A program made the position numbers and the translations under genes. Shown here one piece after another: positions 22,267 to 31,206 of a stretch of 64,000 nt of DNA; position 1 is the stretch's first letter, and every line of letters begins with the position of its first letter. Location of the stretch: the NCBI RefSeq assembly GCF_002994635.1, contig NZ_PVNL01000031.1:25980-89979 (forward strand), written 5' to 3'. The notes beneath the pieces are model-generated. The model did no database searches. It had not been told where the DNA came from and saw only the letters and a list, made by a program, of their open reading frames with translations. The stretch is from Enhygromyxa salina. Lineage in GTDB: Bacteria; Myxococcota_A; Polyangia; Nannocystales; Nannocystaceae.

Positions 22267-23574
22267 ATGAGAAGATTAGCCGCGCGGTCGCGTGCGAACT
22301 CACGACGAGTGAACTTCATGGCCAACGAATCGAGCAACGAGTCAAGCCTGTTTCCCAGCAGCGACGTCGAGGTCGAGAAGGAGGACTCTGGCCTGATGGA
22401 CATCATGGCCGTCGCGGCCAAGATCAAAGAGTCCGACGACGGCGACATCGATGAATCGGACATGAGCCCCGGCGACTCGGGCCTGATCTTGTTCACGGCT
22501 GGCGATGACGAGCCCAGCGCGGGCGTCCAAGACGACGACGAGCTGTTCGGAAGCTTCGCCGGGGGACTGGGCGCCGGGTTTGGTCCGGCGACCGATCCCC
22601 TGGTGGGGAGTTCTGCCTCGTCGCTCGGGGCGGTGTCCGAGCCCAGCGTCGCGTCGGCGACCCCCGGGGTCGCGGCGGCCAAGCCGGCCGAGTCCAAGCG
22701 AAGCCCGCTGGTGTTCGTCGCCCTGTTGCTCGGGCTGGGTCTGGTCGGTGGTGGGATCGTGCTGATGAACCAGAACCGCGAGACGGAGCAGCCCCAGGCC
22801 AAGGCCGAGCTCCCGGCGACCGAGGGCGACGCCGCCGTCGGCAAGGCCGAGCCGGATCCCGCGGCCGAGCAGGCAAACGCTTCTGCCGGGGCGGGCGCGG
22901 TCGAGCCAGAGCCGGCGCCGGAGCCCGAGCTCGAAGGCGAGACCGAGGGCTTGGTGCTCGAGGGCGAGACCGAGGGCCTCGGCCTGCTCGCGGACGGCGA
23001 CGATCCCATGGGCATGCGCGAGGGCCTGCTCGAGAGCGACGGCACCAACGGGGTCGCCAAGGTCGGCAAGTGGGATCAGGGCAAGAGCAGCCCCAAGCCG
23101 ACCCCAGTCGCGTCCGACCCCACCCCCGATCCCGATCCCGATCCAGAGCCCGACATCGATCCGCTGCCCGAGCCCAAGCCCAAGGGCGGCAAGGTCAGCG
23201 AGGAAGACGTCGACTGCCTGCTCAACCCCGACCTCGCCAAGTGTCAGGGCGGCTCGGCCCCGAAGCCCAAGAACGAAGAGGTGCTCGCGCCCAAGCTGCC
23301 CGAGAAGCTCAGCGCCGCGCAGCTGCGGCAGGGCTTCAACAAGATCAAGGCGAAGGCCAAGGTCTGCGGGCTCAAGCACAACGGACCGTCGGGGACCTCG
23401 GTCAAGATTCACGTCTCGATCCAGGGCTCGACGGGCACGGTCGACTCGGTCAAGGCGCTCGGTGAGCACGCTGGCACCCCGCTCGGAAACTGTGTCGAGG
23501 ACACGGTCAAGGCCGCCCAGTTCGAGCAGTTCAAGACGCCGTCGATGGGCATCGACTATCCCGTGATCATGTAG
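22267..23574 (+). CDS. Single-pass membrane protein with AgmX/TonB-like C-terminal domain
   Basis: 435 residues from ATG 22267, preceded by GAGGG; an internal ATG at 22318 is a possible alternative. The N-terminal ~130 residues are acidic and presumably cytoplasmic, followed by one hydrophobic segment (~142-165). Then come ~180 residues rich in Glu, Pro and Lys, including PDPDPDPEPD. The final ~95 residues contain two conserved-looking cysteines (VCGLKH and LGNCVED) and a beta-rich pattern like the AgmX/PglI-type C-terminal domain common in myxobacteria. This architecture resembles energy-transducing TonB-like or gliding-complex proteins that span the periplasm. Role is inferred. Confidence 0.7.
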   Translation: MRRLAARSRANSRRVNFMANESSNESSLFPSSDVEVEKEDSGLMDIMAVAAKIKESDDGDIDESDMSPGDSGLILFTAGDDEPSAGVQDDDELFGSFAGGLGAGFGPATDPLVGSSASSLGAVSEPSVASATPGVAAAKPAESKRSPLVFVALLLGLGLVGGGIVLMNQNRETEQPQAKAELPATEGDAAVGKAEPDPAAEQANASAGAGAVEPEPAPEPELEGETEGLVLEGETEGLGLLADGDDPMGMREGLLESDGTNGVAKVGKWDQGKSSPKPTPVASDPTPDPDPDPEPDIDPLPEPKPKGGKVSEEDVDCLLNPDLAKCQGGSAPKPKNEEVLAPKLPEKLSAAQLRQGFNKIKAKAKVCGLKHNGPSGTSVKIHVSIQGSTGTVDSVKALGEHAGTPLGNCVEDTVKAAQFEQFKTPSMGIDYPVIM

Positions 23575-23600
23575 ACCCGGGCCCGGGTTTACCGGGCCTC
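23575..23600. terminator. Possible hairpin terminator between convergent genes
   Basis: The 27 bp between two convergent stop codons contain a GC stem (GGCCCGG and its complement, loop GTTTA) partly overlapping a 14-bp palindrome at 23575-23588. There is no U-tract on either strand, so termination is plausible but not certain. Confidence 0.4.
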
Positions 23601-23601
23601 C

Positions 23602-26600
23602 TCACAAGATGAGCTTGGCCAGCCGGCTGGCCTGATTGACCGTCTGGGCGAAGCGGGGCTGCCACTCGCCCGCCTGGATCGCGTCGAGCTGGGCCTTGGC
23701 GGCGTCGTCGTGACCGGTGGCGAGCAGGTTCTGGGCGCGGCGCAGCCGGTGGGTTGGATCCGTGGGCTCGACGGCGATCGCTCGGGCCCAGACCTGATCG
23801 GCGCGGGTCAGATCCCCGCCGTGCTCGAGCGCGTTGGCGACCCAGGCCAGCGCCTCGCCCTCCGCCGCGTGTCGGTCGAGGGTGCTCGACAGGTGCCGCC
23901 ACGCCTCGTCATCGTGGTCGTGGTCGTGGCCGAGGGACCACAGCAGCTGGGCGCACTGAAGATCGATCTCGGGGTTGTCGGGATCCTGCAGGCGCCAGCG
24001 ATCGGCGACGGCGAGCGCGGCGTCGAGCGCGGCGCGCCGCGAGCTGGCGTCGGCGCTCAGGGGCTGGGCGAGGCGGCCGCGCAGCTCGAGCAGGCGAGCA
24101 AACCCGGCGCGCAGATCGGCGAGGCTCAGGCCCTCGTCGAGCACGGTGACCAGGGCCCGCTCGAGCTGGGTCGCGGCCTCGTCGAGGTGGCCCTGCTGCT
24201 CGGCCAGCATCGACGCGCGCAGCAGCACGGCGGGGCTGTCGTTGATGCCCTCGAGCGCGAGCACGCTGCGCAGCACGGCGGCAGCCTCGCTGGTGTGGCC
24301 GCGGGCGACCAGCGCGTCGAACAGCGCCAGCGCGGGGCCGGGATCTAGCTGGGTCGGATCGAGGCTGGCGATCACGCGCTGGATCTCGTCGACGCGACCG
24401 AGCTGCTGCGCGCTGTTGAGCAGCTGGATCGCCAGCCGCGGATCGCCCGACTCGATCACGCGCTCGCGCAGCCGCGTCCACGTGAGCTGCCAGCCGGCCT
24501 CGCCGAGCGCCTGGGTCATCGCCCACTGCACGCTCGAGTCGATGATCGGCACGGCGTGATCGGCCTGGGCGGTGGTGAAGCTGCGCTGGAACAGGACCCC
24601 GGCCTCGTCGTAGTGCCCAGCTTGATACTGGGCGAGGGCGGCCTGGTGCAGGGCGATGTACTTGAAGCGATTGTCCTGAGCGGCCAACGCGACCCACGCG
24701 GCGGTCTTGCGCGCGGAGTGGGACCACCAGCGATTGCTCAGCTGCATGGTCGCAACATAGGCGTGGGTCGGGTGCTGGTAGTCGCGCAAGAACGCCTCGA
24801 GCTGACGCAGGCTCGCGTCGCCGGGCCGGCCCTCGGCCTCGAACAAGAGCGCGCGATAGCTCGCCATGAAGCCGATCGGGGTCCCGCGCAGCTCCTCGTC
24901 GCGGGCCAGCTTGCGCAGCGCTTGGGCGCCGCTGCGGCCCAGGACACCGGCTGCGACATAGGCGGGGATCGGGCCGTCATCGGCGGCGTCGAGCGTGGCC
25001 TTGCGTCGCTTGGGGTCGGCGATCCGCAAGCTCGCGCCAGCCAGGACCAGCTCGCCCGGGAGCACCCGGCCCGCGTGGTCGCGCAGCGCCTCGAGCACCG
25101 CGAGCTCGCTGCGCTCGTCGTCGAGCGCGGCGTAGCCAGCCAGGCGCTGGTGCTGAAGCTCGATCCACGCGGCGTCACCGGGCGTGTGCGAGGCGAGGGC
25201 GCGCTCGAGATCGGCGGGGCTGGGCAGCGGCAGGTTGACCTCGGTGGCTTGCGGGGCGGCGACCGTGGCGATCACCTGCGCTGGGCCCACGCGCCTGAGC
25301 ACCCGCTCGTCGCCGCCGAGTCGCAGCCGCACGCCCGCGTCCGTCCACTCGAACTCGGTGGTCGAGCTGACGCGCTCGCCCACGTGAACCCGCAGCGCGA
25401 TCACCCGATGCTGAGCGTCGAGCTCGACCTCCAGCCACGCGCCGTCGAGATCTGGCCCGGTGGCGATCGGTCGCAGCGTCAGCGCGAGCGGGCCGCTGCG
25501 CTCGACCGTATAGAAGTACGCCAGGTGCTCGGCGCTGGGGATCATCCACGGAACCCACTCGCCCAGCAGCGCGGGCGAGGTCGGTCCCACGGCCCGCGCG
25601 ACCGAGAGCCCCAGCTCCGGGTAGTCGGCGCGCAGCTGCTCGCCGTCGTAGATCACCCGCTCGTCCAGGAACCCCCAGCGCTCGCTGACCACGGCGAACC
25701 GTCCGTCGGCGTCGATGTCGAGCGTGCCGCCCTCGGGCAGCTCGTAGCGCGCGTTGGCCTGGGCCCGCCGCGCGGCGGCGATCAGCTCGGCGGCCGGATC
25801 GCTGACGTGGCCGTGGGCGCCGTCGAGACCGCTGAGCAGCAGCTGCTCGCGGGCGAGGTCGAACGGCTCTTCGAACAGCGCGGGGACCAGCTCGCCCAGA
25901 TCGTCGAGGCGCGGGTCGGTGGTGTAGTGCCGGGCCCGTGGCCACGGCTGGCTGCTGGCCCAGGGGCTCGCGTGCCCGCGCGAGCGCCCCCCGGTGACCA
26001 CCGTCGACGCAAACCGGCTGTCGGCCAGGTCGACGCGGAAGCTGCTCAGACCTCGTTGCAGCTGCGAGTTGGCGCCGGTCGACCACTGCGCTGATTCACC
26101 GCCGCGGGTGACGAAGCTCGCGGAGCGCTGGCGCCTCTCGGTGCGCTTCAAGTCGATGGGCCGGGTCGTGATCCGGGTGCCGCGACCGCCGAAGCCGGCG
26201 CGATCGTCCGCGCCCTCACCGATCAATCCGATTGAGCCCATGGGTCCCAGGCCGCTCGCGCGCTCGCCAGCGAGCCCAAACCCAAACCCGCCGCCGCCGC
26301 GTCCGGTGCCGACCAAGCCGAGGCCGTCGATCCCGAAGCTCTGGCTGCTGGCCAGCGGCACCGTTGGGGTGGAGCCCGACCACGCCGCGCCGGGGTCGAC
26401 CAGCATCTGGACAGGCGTGCGGACCACGTACTGGCCGTGACCGGCCTCGCTGCGCCGGCCTTCGCGGACGACCTCGATCTTGTCTGGCGCGCTGTAGTGG
26501 GCCCAGCCTCGCTCCGCGGGGCGGTGGACCGCGAAGTCTCGATACATCTGCTCGCTCTCGAGCACCAACAGCGACGTCGTGGGCGTGACCAGGAAGTGGG

Positions 26601-29058
26601 CGAGGCCCAGCTCGGTGATCTCTTCGGCGTGCTGCTCGACGCCGGCCTCGGTCAACGCCGCGACGTGGGCTCGCGCCCACGCTCGCGGGATCCAGCCGGC
26701 GTCCGTCGACTCGGGCGAGGCGGGGAGCTCGACGCGCTCGCGCCACTCGTAATCGCCCACGCGTCCGCGCAGCTCGACCGCGACCGGATCCGGATCGTTG
26801 GCCGCCAGCTCCGAGACCAGCTCGAGGGTCTCGCCCTCGGCCAGCGCGCGGGCGCTGGCGTGGGTGCGGTCCGCGGCGATCACCTGGCCACTCGCGTCGA
26901 CCAGCGTGGCCTGCAGATCGAGCACGCGCGCCGTCGCGAGGGTCGTGAGCAGCTCGAGCGCGCGCCACGACACCGACTCGCCCTCGTCCACGTGGACGTG
27001 CAGACCAGAGCCCGCCGCGGCGAGTCGCGCGAGCGCGGGCTCGTCGTACGCTGGGCCGAAGCTGACCCCGACGAACGAGGCGGCGCCGCCGAGTCGGCGC
27101 GCGAGCGAGTCGACACCTGGGGCCTCGGAGTCGACGGACAGCTGCTGCCCGAGCCCATCGCCGAGATACAGGATCGTGGGCACGCGCGCGCGCTTGTCAT
27201 CGGCGGGGGTGTCCGCGGCGGCCAGGCGCGCGAGCCCGGCGTCGAGCGCTGCGCTGAGATCCGTGGCGCCGAGCCCCGCCCTGGTCGTGCGGGTCAAGAA
27301 CGCCTCGAGGGCCGGGCGGTCGAGCGACGCCACCTGCTCGAGCTCGGCCGAGGCCCACTGCAGCCGGGTGTCGAAGCCGAGCACGCTGAGCCGATCGCTG
27401 CCGTCGAGGTGCTCGAGCAGCGCGAGCAAGAACCGACGCTGGGCCTCGAGCTCCGCAGCCCCGCGCGAGGCCGACGTGTCGAACAGCACGACCCAGTCGC
27501 GGGCGGGCGCGGCGGTGGCCTGCGCAGCGTGCTCGATCGAGCGCAGCTGCGGACGCAGGCGCAGACCCAGGTGCCGTCGTTGATCAGCGTGCTCGAACCG
27601 GTGGTGCTCGATCTTCGGGGCCGCGCGCCCAGGGTCGCCCGCGGCCAGGTTGGCCACGATGTCGGCCCCGATCGTGTGATCGCTGGCCTGGAACTGGGCG
27701 ACGAGATCCTGGCCGTCCTCGCTCAGCTCGAACGCGTGATGGCGCGACTCGAACGCCCGCCCGGCGCCTCCGACCACCCGAATCCGGTAGTTCACGGCGC
27801 CGACCGGGAGATCCAGCTCGGGGATCGGCACCCGCAGCGTGCCCTCGCCGTAGAGCTCGTCGAGCGCCGCCGTGTACGACAGCAGCACCCGCTTCTCGGT
27901 CCGAGCGGGGAGGGGAAAGATGCGGATCTGAAACAGGTTGCCCTGCATCCACTCGAGCAGCGCCGGATCGCGGCGGCGGTGCACGATCTGCTCGTAGATG
28001 TCGCGGCCGCGCTCGCGCTGCACGACCCCGGCCTCCATCCGCTCGCCGTCCACGTACATGGCCAGCCGCGAGATCGCGGCGCGCGGCGGCAGCGGGAATT
28101 GATAGACGCCCTCGAGGTCGCGCTCGAGGTGGTTGAAGAAGGTCTGGTCGATGGTCGTGCGCACGTGGCCGTCCTCCACGTGCACGTCGACGGTCAGCTC
28201 GCGGACCGGCAGCGGCCACTCGGGGCTGCGGTGGGTCTGCCCGGTCCAGCGGGGCACGCGAGCGATCAGGTTGCCGCGCCGCACGGGCTCGACCCCGGCT
28301 TCGGGTGTCAGCAGCTCGCGGGCCCAGTCGATCTCGAAGCTCAGCCGCCGTCCGGCGATCCGGGCGGGCTCGGCCTCACTGCGCAACAACGCCTGGTCAC
28401 CCGCGCGCAGCACCAGCGCACTCGCGGCGCCCAGTGTCTCGATGCTGGCCTGGCCGTGAAACACCGCGGCGAGGGTCTCGATCGCGTCGCTGCGCAGCAA
28501 CACGCGGGTCCCCAGCACCGAGGCGCGGCCCTGCGCCGTCTCGACGAGCAGCGGGTTGACGTCCGCGCGCACGTCGAGCAGCACCTCGCCCTCGACCAGG
28601 CGCAGGTGTCGGGGCGCGAGCTCGACCAGCTCGGTGCCGCTGCGCAGCAGCGCCCGGCTTCCGTCGGCCAACATCACCTCGCGCGCGTCGAGGCCGTGGT
28701 TCTCGTAGGTGGCGATCAGCGAGGCCTCGCCGTGATCGACGAGGCGCTGGCCCAGGCCCAGGACCCACGCGAGCAAGACCGCGGCCGCGAGCGAGATGAA
28801 GATCGTGGCCGCGCCGACACGCCGCCGCTTCACGCCCCGCGTCAGCGGGATCGGGCCACCCAGGTTGTTCTGGGGGTCTGGCTGGGGGTCTGGCTGGGGG
28901 TCTGGCTGGGCGGCGCCAGCCGATCGCAGGTGCGCCAGCATCCGCGCGCGCGCCTCGGTCGGAACCTCCGGTCGGCGCTGCACCTGGTTGAGCAGGCGCT
29001 CGATGTTGGCGTCGAGGACAGCGTCGTCTTGCGGGTCGGGTCGCTCATGCTCGGACAT
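23602..29058 (-). CDS. Giant FecR-VIT-VWA-TPR membrane protein, putative sigma-factor partner
   Basis: 1818 residues from ATG 29058, with AGGAG upstream inside the end of the sigma-factor gene. Order: a short cytoplasmic N-terminus (1-75) with a Pro-Asp-Gln repeat, one TM segment (~78-100), a FecR-like region (~105-230, with LADGS and VEGEVLLDV), a VIT domain (~265-410), a VWA domain (~505-690) with a MIDAS DTSAS motif, a Gly-rich segment (~900-960), and TPR/helical repeats from ~1350 to the end. FecR proteins are membrane regulators of ECF sigma factors, and VIT-VWA pairs occur in secreted adhesion-type proteins. The 14-nt overlap with the sigma gene supports joint function: an anti-sigma or sensor whose periplasmic part binds ligands through VWA and TPR. 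That is inference. No cytoplasmic zinc anti-sigma motif is seen. Confidence 0.85.
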   Translation of the reverse strand: MSEHERPDPQDDAVLDANIERLLNQVQRRPEVPTEARARMLAHLRSAGAAQPDPQPDPQPDPQNNLGGPIPLTRGVKRRRVGAATIFISLAAAVLLAWVLGLGQRLVDHGEASLIATYENHGLDAREVMLADGSRALLRSGTELVELAPRHLRLVEGEVLLDVRADVNPLLVETAQGRASVLGTRVLLRSDAIETLAAVFHGQASIETLGAASALVLRAGDQALLRSEAEPARIAGRRLSFEIDWARELLTPEAGVEPVRRGNLIARVPRWTGQTHRSPEWPLPVRELTVDVHVEDGHVRTTIDQTFFNHLERDLEGVYQFPLPPRAAISRLAMYVDGERMEAGVVQRERGRDIYEQIVHRRRDPALLEWMQGNLFQIRIFPLPARTEKRVLLSYTAALDELYGEGTLRVPIPELDLPVGAVNYRIRVVGGAGRAFESRHHAFELSEDGQDLVAQFQASDHTIGADIVANLAAGDPGRAAPKIEHHRFEHADQRRHLGLRLRPQLRSIEHAAQATAAPARDWVVLFDTSASRGAAELEAQRRFLLALLEHLDGSDRLSVLGFDTRLQWASAELEQVASLDRPALEAFLTRTTRAGLGATDLSAALDAGLARLAAADTPADDKRARVPTILYLGDGLGQQLSVDSEAPGVDSLARRLGGAASFVGVSFGPAYDEPALARLAAAGSGLHVHVDEGESVSWRALELLTTLATARVLDLQATLVDASGQVIAADRTHASARALAEGETLELVSELAANDPDPVAVELRGRVGDYEWRERVELPASPESTDAGWIPRAWARAHVAALTEAGVEQHAEEITELGLAHFLVTPTTSLLVLESEQMYRDFAVHRPAERGWAHYSAPDKIEVVREGRRSEAGHGQYVVRTPVQMLVDPGAAWSGSTPTVPLASSQSFGIDGLGLVGTGRGGGGFGFGLAGERASGLGPMGSIGLIGEGADDRAGFGGRGTRITTRPIDLKRTERRQRSASFVTRGGESAQWSTGANSQLQRGLSSFRVDLADSRFASTVVTGGRSRGHASPWASSQPWPRARHYTTDPRLDDLGELVPALFEEPFDLAREQLLLSGLDGAHGHVSDPAAELIAAARRAQANARYELPEGGTLDIDADGRFAVVSERWGFLDERVIYDGEQLRADYPELGLSVARAVGPTSPALLGEWVPWMIPSAEHLAYFYTVERSGPLALTLRPIATGPDLDGAWLEVELDAQHRVIALRVHVGERVSSTTEFEWTDAGVRLRLGGDERVLRRVGPAQVIATVAAPQATEVNLPLPSPADLERALASHTPGDAAWIELQHQRLAGYAALDDERSELAVLEALRDHAGRVLPGELVLAGASLRIADPKRRKATLDAADDGPIPAYVAAGVLGRSGAQALRKLARDEELRGTPIGFMASYRALLFEAEGRPGDASLRQLEAFLRDYQHPTHAYVATMQLSNRWWSHSARKTAAWVALAAQDNRFKYIALHQAALAQYQAGHYDEAGVLFQRSFTTAQADHAVPIIDSSVQWAMTQALGEAGWQLTWTRLRERVIESGDPRLAIQLLNSAQQLGRVDEIQRVIASLDPTQLDPGPALALFDALVARGHTSEAAAVLRSVLALEGINDSPAVLLRASMLAEQQGHLDEAATQLERALVTVLDEGLSLADLRAGFARLLELRGRLAQPLSADASSRRAALDAALAVADRWRLQDPDNPEIDLQCAQLLWSLGHDHDHDDEAWRHLSSTLDRHAAEGEALAWVANALEHGGDLTRADQVWARAIAVEPTDPTHRLRRAQNLLATGHDDAAKAQLDAIQAGEWQPRFAQTVNQASRLAKLIL
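28871..28910 (-). repeat. Three tandem 12-bp units encoding an Asp-Pro-Gln-Pro repeat
   Basis: The plus-strand unit TGGGGGTCTGGC is repeated three times and followed by a partial copy, in frame within the FecR-VIT-VWA gene, just before its transmembrane segment. It encodes a flexible linker and may vary in length between strains. Confidence 0.85.
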
Positions 29059-29668
29059 CTGGAAGCTCCTGTTCACCAAAGGCAGTGGCCAGCGCCGCGA
29101 AGGCGTCGCGGAAGGCCCGGCGCGCCCGCGCCAACATCGACTTGGCCGCGGCCTCGCTGCACGCGAAGCTGGCCGCCAACTCGCGGATGCTCTCGCCGCG
29201 CAGGTACTTGCGCTCGAGCGCGTCGCGGTAGTCGTCGGGCAGGTTCGCGATCGTCATCTGCACGAGATCGCGGGTTTCTTCGCGAGCGAGGACCTCGTCG
29301 CCGAGCGGCGCGCGGTCCAAGCTCTGAAAGATCTGGACGAGCGTGGCGTCGACCCGCTCCCAGGTCTCACTCAGCTCCCGGCTGCGGGCAGACGTTCGCA
29401 GCTGCGCGCGGATCAGGTTGCGCGACAGCCCGCACAGCCACCCGCCAAACGACCCGCGCGCGGGGTCGAAGTCTTCACCGCGCTCGAGCGCGCGCAGGAA
29501 GGTGTCTTGCACGACGTCCTCGCACACCGCGGGATCACGGGCGACTCGGTAGAACACGAATGACCACAGTCCGTCGACGTGGGCCTCGTAGAGCTCGCCG
29601 AGCGCGGACTCATCGCCCGCGCGGGCGCGGCTCAGTCGCTGCGCGTCCGCGCGACGACCCCCGGTCAT
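29045..29668 (-). CDS. ECF-type RNA polymerase sigma factor
   Basis: 207 residues from ATG 29668. Sigma region 2 is clear (LYEAHVDGLWSFVFYRVARD, then EDVVQDTFLRAL, about 28-65), and region 4 spans ~140-195 (LPDDYRDALERKYLRGES, then the helix-turn-helix with SEAAAKSMLARARRAFRDAF). No region 3 lies between, so this is an extracytoplasmic-function group sigma. Its stop lies 14 nt inside the downstream FecR-VIT-VWA gene, so the two are translated together and probably form a sensor-sigma pair. No self-type promoter was recognised upstream. Confidence 0.93.
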   Translation of the reverse strand: MTGGRRADAQRLSRARAGDESALGELYEAHVDGLWSFVFYRVARDPAVCEDVVQDTFLRALERGEDFDPARGSFGGWLCGLSRNLIRAQLRTSARSRELSETWERVDATLVQIFQSLDRAPLGDEVLAREETRDLVQMTIANLPDDYRDALERKYLRGESIRELAASFACSEAAAKSMLARARRAFRDAFAALATAFGEQELPDVRA

Positions 29669-29925
29669 GTCGACCCTTGTCGAGCGAGTGGTTGATTGAC
29701 GCTTCGCGACATCGGTGATCCTCAGACGGGCTGCTCGGGGGATGCGACCGCTCCCCCACGACGGCTGTCTCGCCGCAGGCGGGTCAGATTCCTGCCCGCG
29801 CTGATACATGTCAGCTCGTCGAGCCGAGGTGTCGCCGCGAAACGAAATAGTATGAGAAAAGCGCGCAGCGATCCGGACTGGAGTGATTGGTTGACGAACA
29901 ACCTGCTGGCAAACACCATGGCTCC

Positions 29926-30333
29926 GTGGTCGAGACCATCCGGCTCCGCACCATCGATGATGTGGTGCTGGCGTTCCTGGAACCCAACGTCGATCTCGGC
30001 CGCGACCTGCCGCGCTGGTACGCGGCCATGAACCAGCCGGGCATCCGCAAGACCCTGGTGCTCGCGGTTGGGCCGGTCATCAGCGAGCCCGACCGACGTC
30101 GGCTCACGGTCGGCTTGATCAAGGAGCGAGCGCTCCGAATGGTCGTGGTCACCAACGATCGCCACAATCTCAGGCTGGTCGCGATGTTCTCGTATCTGGG
30201 GGTGGAGGTCGCCACGTTCGACTGGGCCGGGCTCGAGCAGGCCGCCCGCAGCGTCGCTGCGCAGCCGGAGCACGTGCCCCTGCTGGTTCGCGTGGCGCTT
30301 CAGCTGCGCGCAGCCTCAGCTGCGGCAGGTTGA
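29926..30333 (+). CDS. Small hypothetical protein, possibly STAS-like alpha/beta fold
   Basis: 135 residues from GTG 29926; a TTG at 29887 would add 13 residues. Alternating hydrophobic strands and helices (KTLVLAVG, RMVVVTND, GVEVATFDW) suggest a compact alpha/beta domain like the STAS-type small proteins common in myxobacteria. No catalytic motif, signal or membrane segment is seen. It diverges from the ECF sigma gene. The start is uncertain because neither candidate has a strong ribosome site. Confidence 0.55.
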   Translation: MVETIRLRTIDDVVLAFLEPNVDLGRDLPRWYAAMNQPGIRKTLVLAVGPVISEPDRRRLTVGLIKERALRMVVVTNDRHNLRLVAMFSYLGVEVATFDWAGLEQAARSVAAQPEHVPLLVRVALQLRAASAAAG

Positions 30334-30762
30334 TCGCGGGCCCAGGCGGGGTGGTCGCCGTGGCTCCTCGGCTGGACGGGCTCACGTCCCGCGGCCGCTG
30401 CGGATCAACCCGAGGCTGACGCGCGCGCTACCTTACAATGACCGCGACCTCGATGGAGCTCCAATCGACCTCGATGACGACGCTTGGAGATCTGCCTGTA
30501 GCGTACCGACCAGTCCAAGCAGTTCAACCAGTCCAACAGCGGATCGGGCCGGAGCAACGAGGCAAAAGACCCCATGGGGTGGTGGTGTCGCAACTCGTGC
30601 TCTGAGCGATTTCGTAGCACTGAGACCTCCGCGCTGCTGGTCGCAGCCGCGGATGTGCTTTCCTGGCTCCGCGTTGGCGCTCGTGCCCTGACTCACCACG
30701 GTCTGATACTGCGCCGATTTGGGGCCCCGGCGGGGGTAGGGCGGCGGATCCCAACTTCGCGC
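30334..30762. other. Intergenic stretch, nothing recognised
   Basis: About 430 bp with no frame that looks coding. Short imperfect repeats of a CCAGTCCAA-type motif occur around 30508-30540. No RNA gene or terminator was identified. Confidence 0.4.
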
Positions 30763-30790
30763 TTGACGCTCGCCATGACCTCGCTAAAGT
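30763..30790 (+). promoter_or_regulatory. Sigma-70-like promoter candidate
   Basis: TTGACG (30763-30768), a 16-bp spacer and TAAAGT (30785-30790) match a housekeeping promoter well for so GC-rich a genome. Transcription would start near 30797 and give a ~66-nt leader ending at the GGAGG ribosome site before GTG 30863. Confidence 0.45.
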
Positions 30791-30862
30791 GGCCGGGTGA
30801 CAAAGGGTGGAGACCGGCCGACAGACAAGAGTTTGTTCTGGCAAATTGTGGAGGATCGCGAC

Positions 30863-31078
30863 GTGAGGCTCGACCATGTTCAACGCGCAGTGTTGCGTTA
30901 CCTCGCGGACGTCGGTGGTGCTGCCACCGACTTCGAGCTGAGGATGCGTGTCAACCACCCCCCTTCGCGCATCCGCCAGGCCCTCGAAGGTCTGGTGCTC
31001 GAGAACCTGCTCGAGCTCAGCTCCTCAGAGGGCTACGAGGTCGCCAGCCTCACCCGCGTCGGGCAACGCGTAGCTTGA
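30863..31078 (+). CDS. Small winged-helix-like protein
   Basis: 71 residues from GTG 30863, which has GGAGG 8 nt upstream. An upstream GTG at 30797 coincides with the predicted transcription start and would make a leaderless 93-residue form. The sequence has the helix-helix-turn-helix-wing rhythm of a winged helix: HVQRAVLRYLADVGG, then a recognition-helix-like PPSRIRQALEGLVLENLLE, then a short beta wing. It is probably a small DNA-binding regulator. It lies about 130 bp before the next gene. No partner is evident. Confidence 0.6.
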   Translation: MRLDHVQRAVLRYLADVGGAATDFELRMRVNHPPSRIRQALEGLVLENLLELSSSEGYEVASLTRVGQRVA

Positions 31079-31206
31079 GCACTCGCCGCGCACTCACCTC
31101 ACCCAGGGATATCCGTTCAGCCCCCAGACGCCGTCGGACCGCGAGTCCGCACGCTGCGCTGGGCTGATACATTTAAGGGGGTTGGGCCCCACAGGCCCAG
31201 GAGCAC

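Noticed and set aside
24556..29718. Long plus-strand open frames opposite the FecR-VIT-VWA gene
   Set aside because: They are antisense shadows with low-complexity composition; the minus strand carries clear domains and a good ribosome site.
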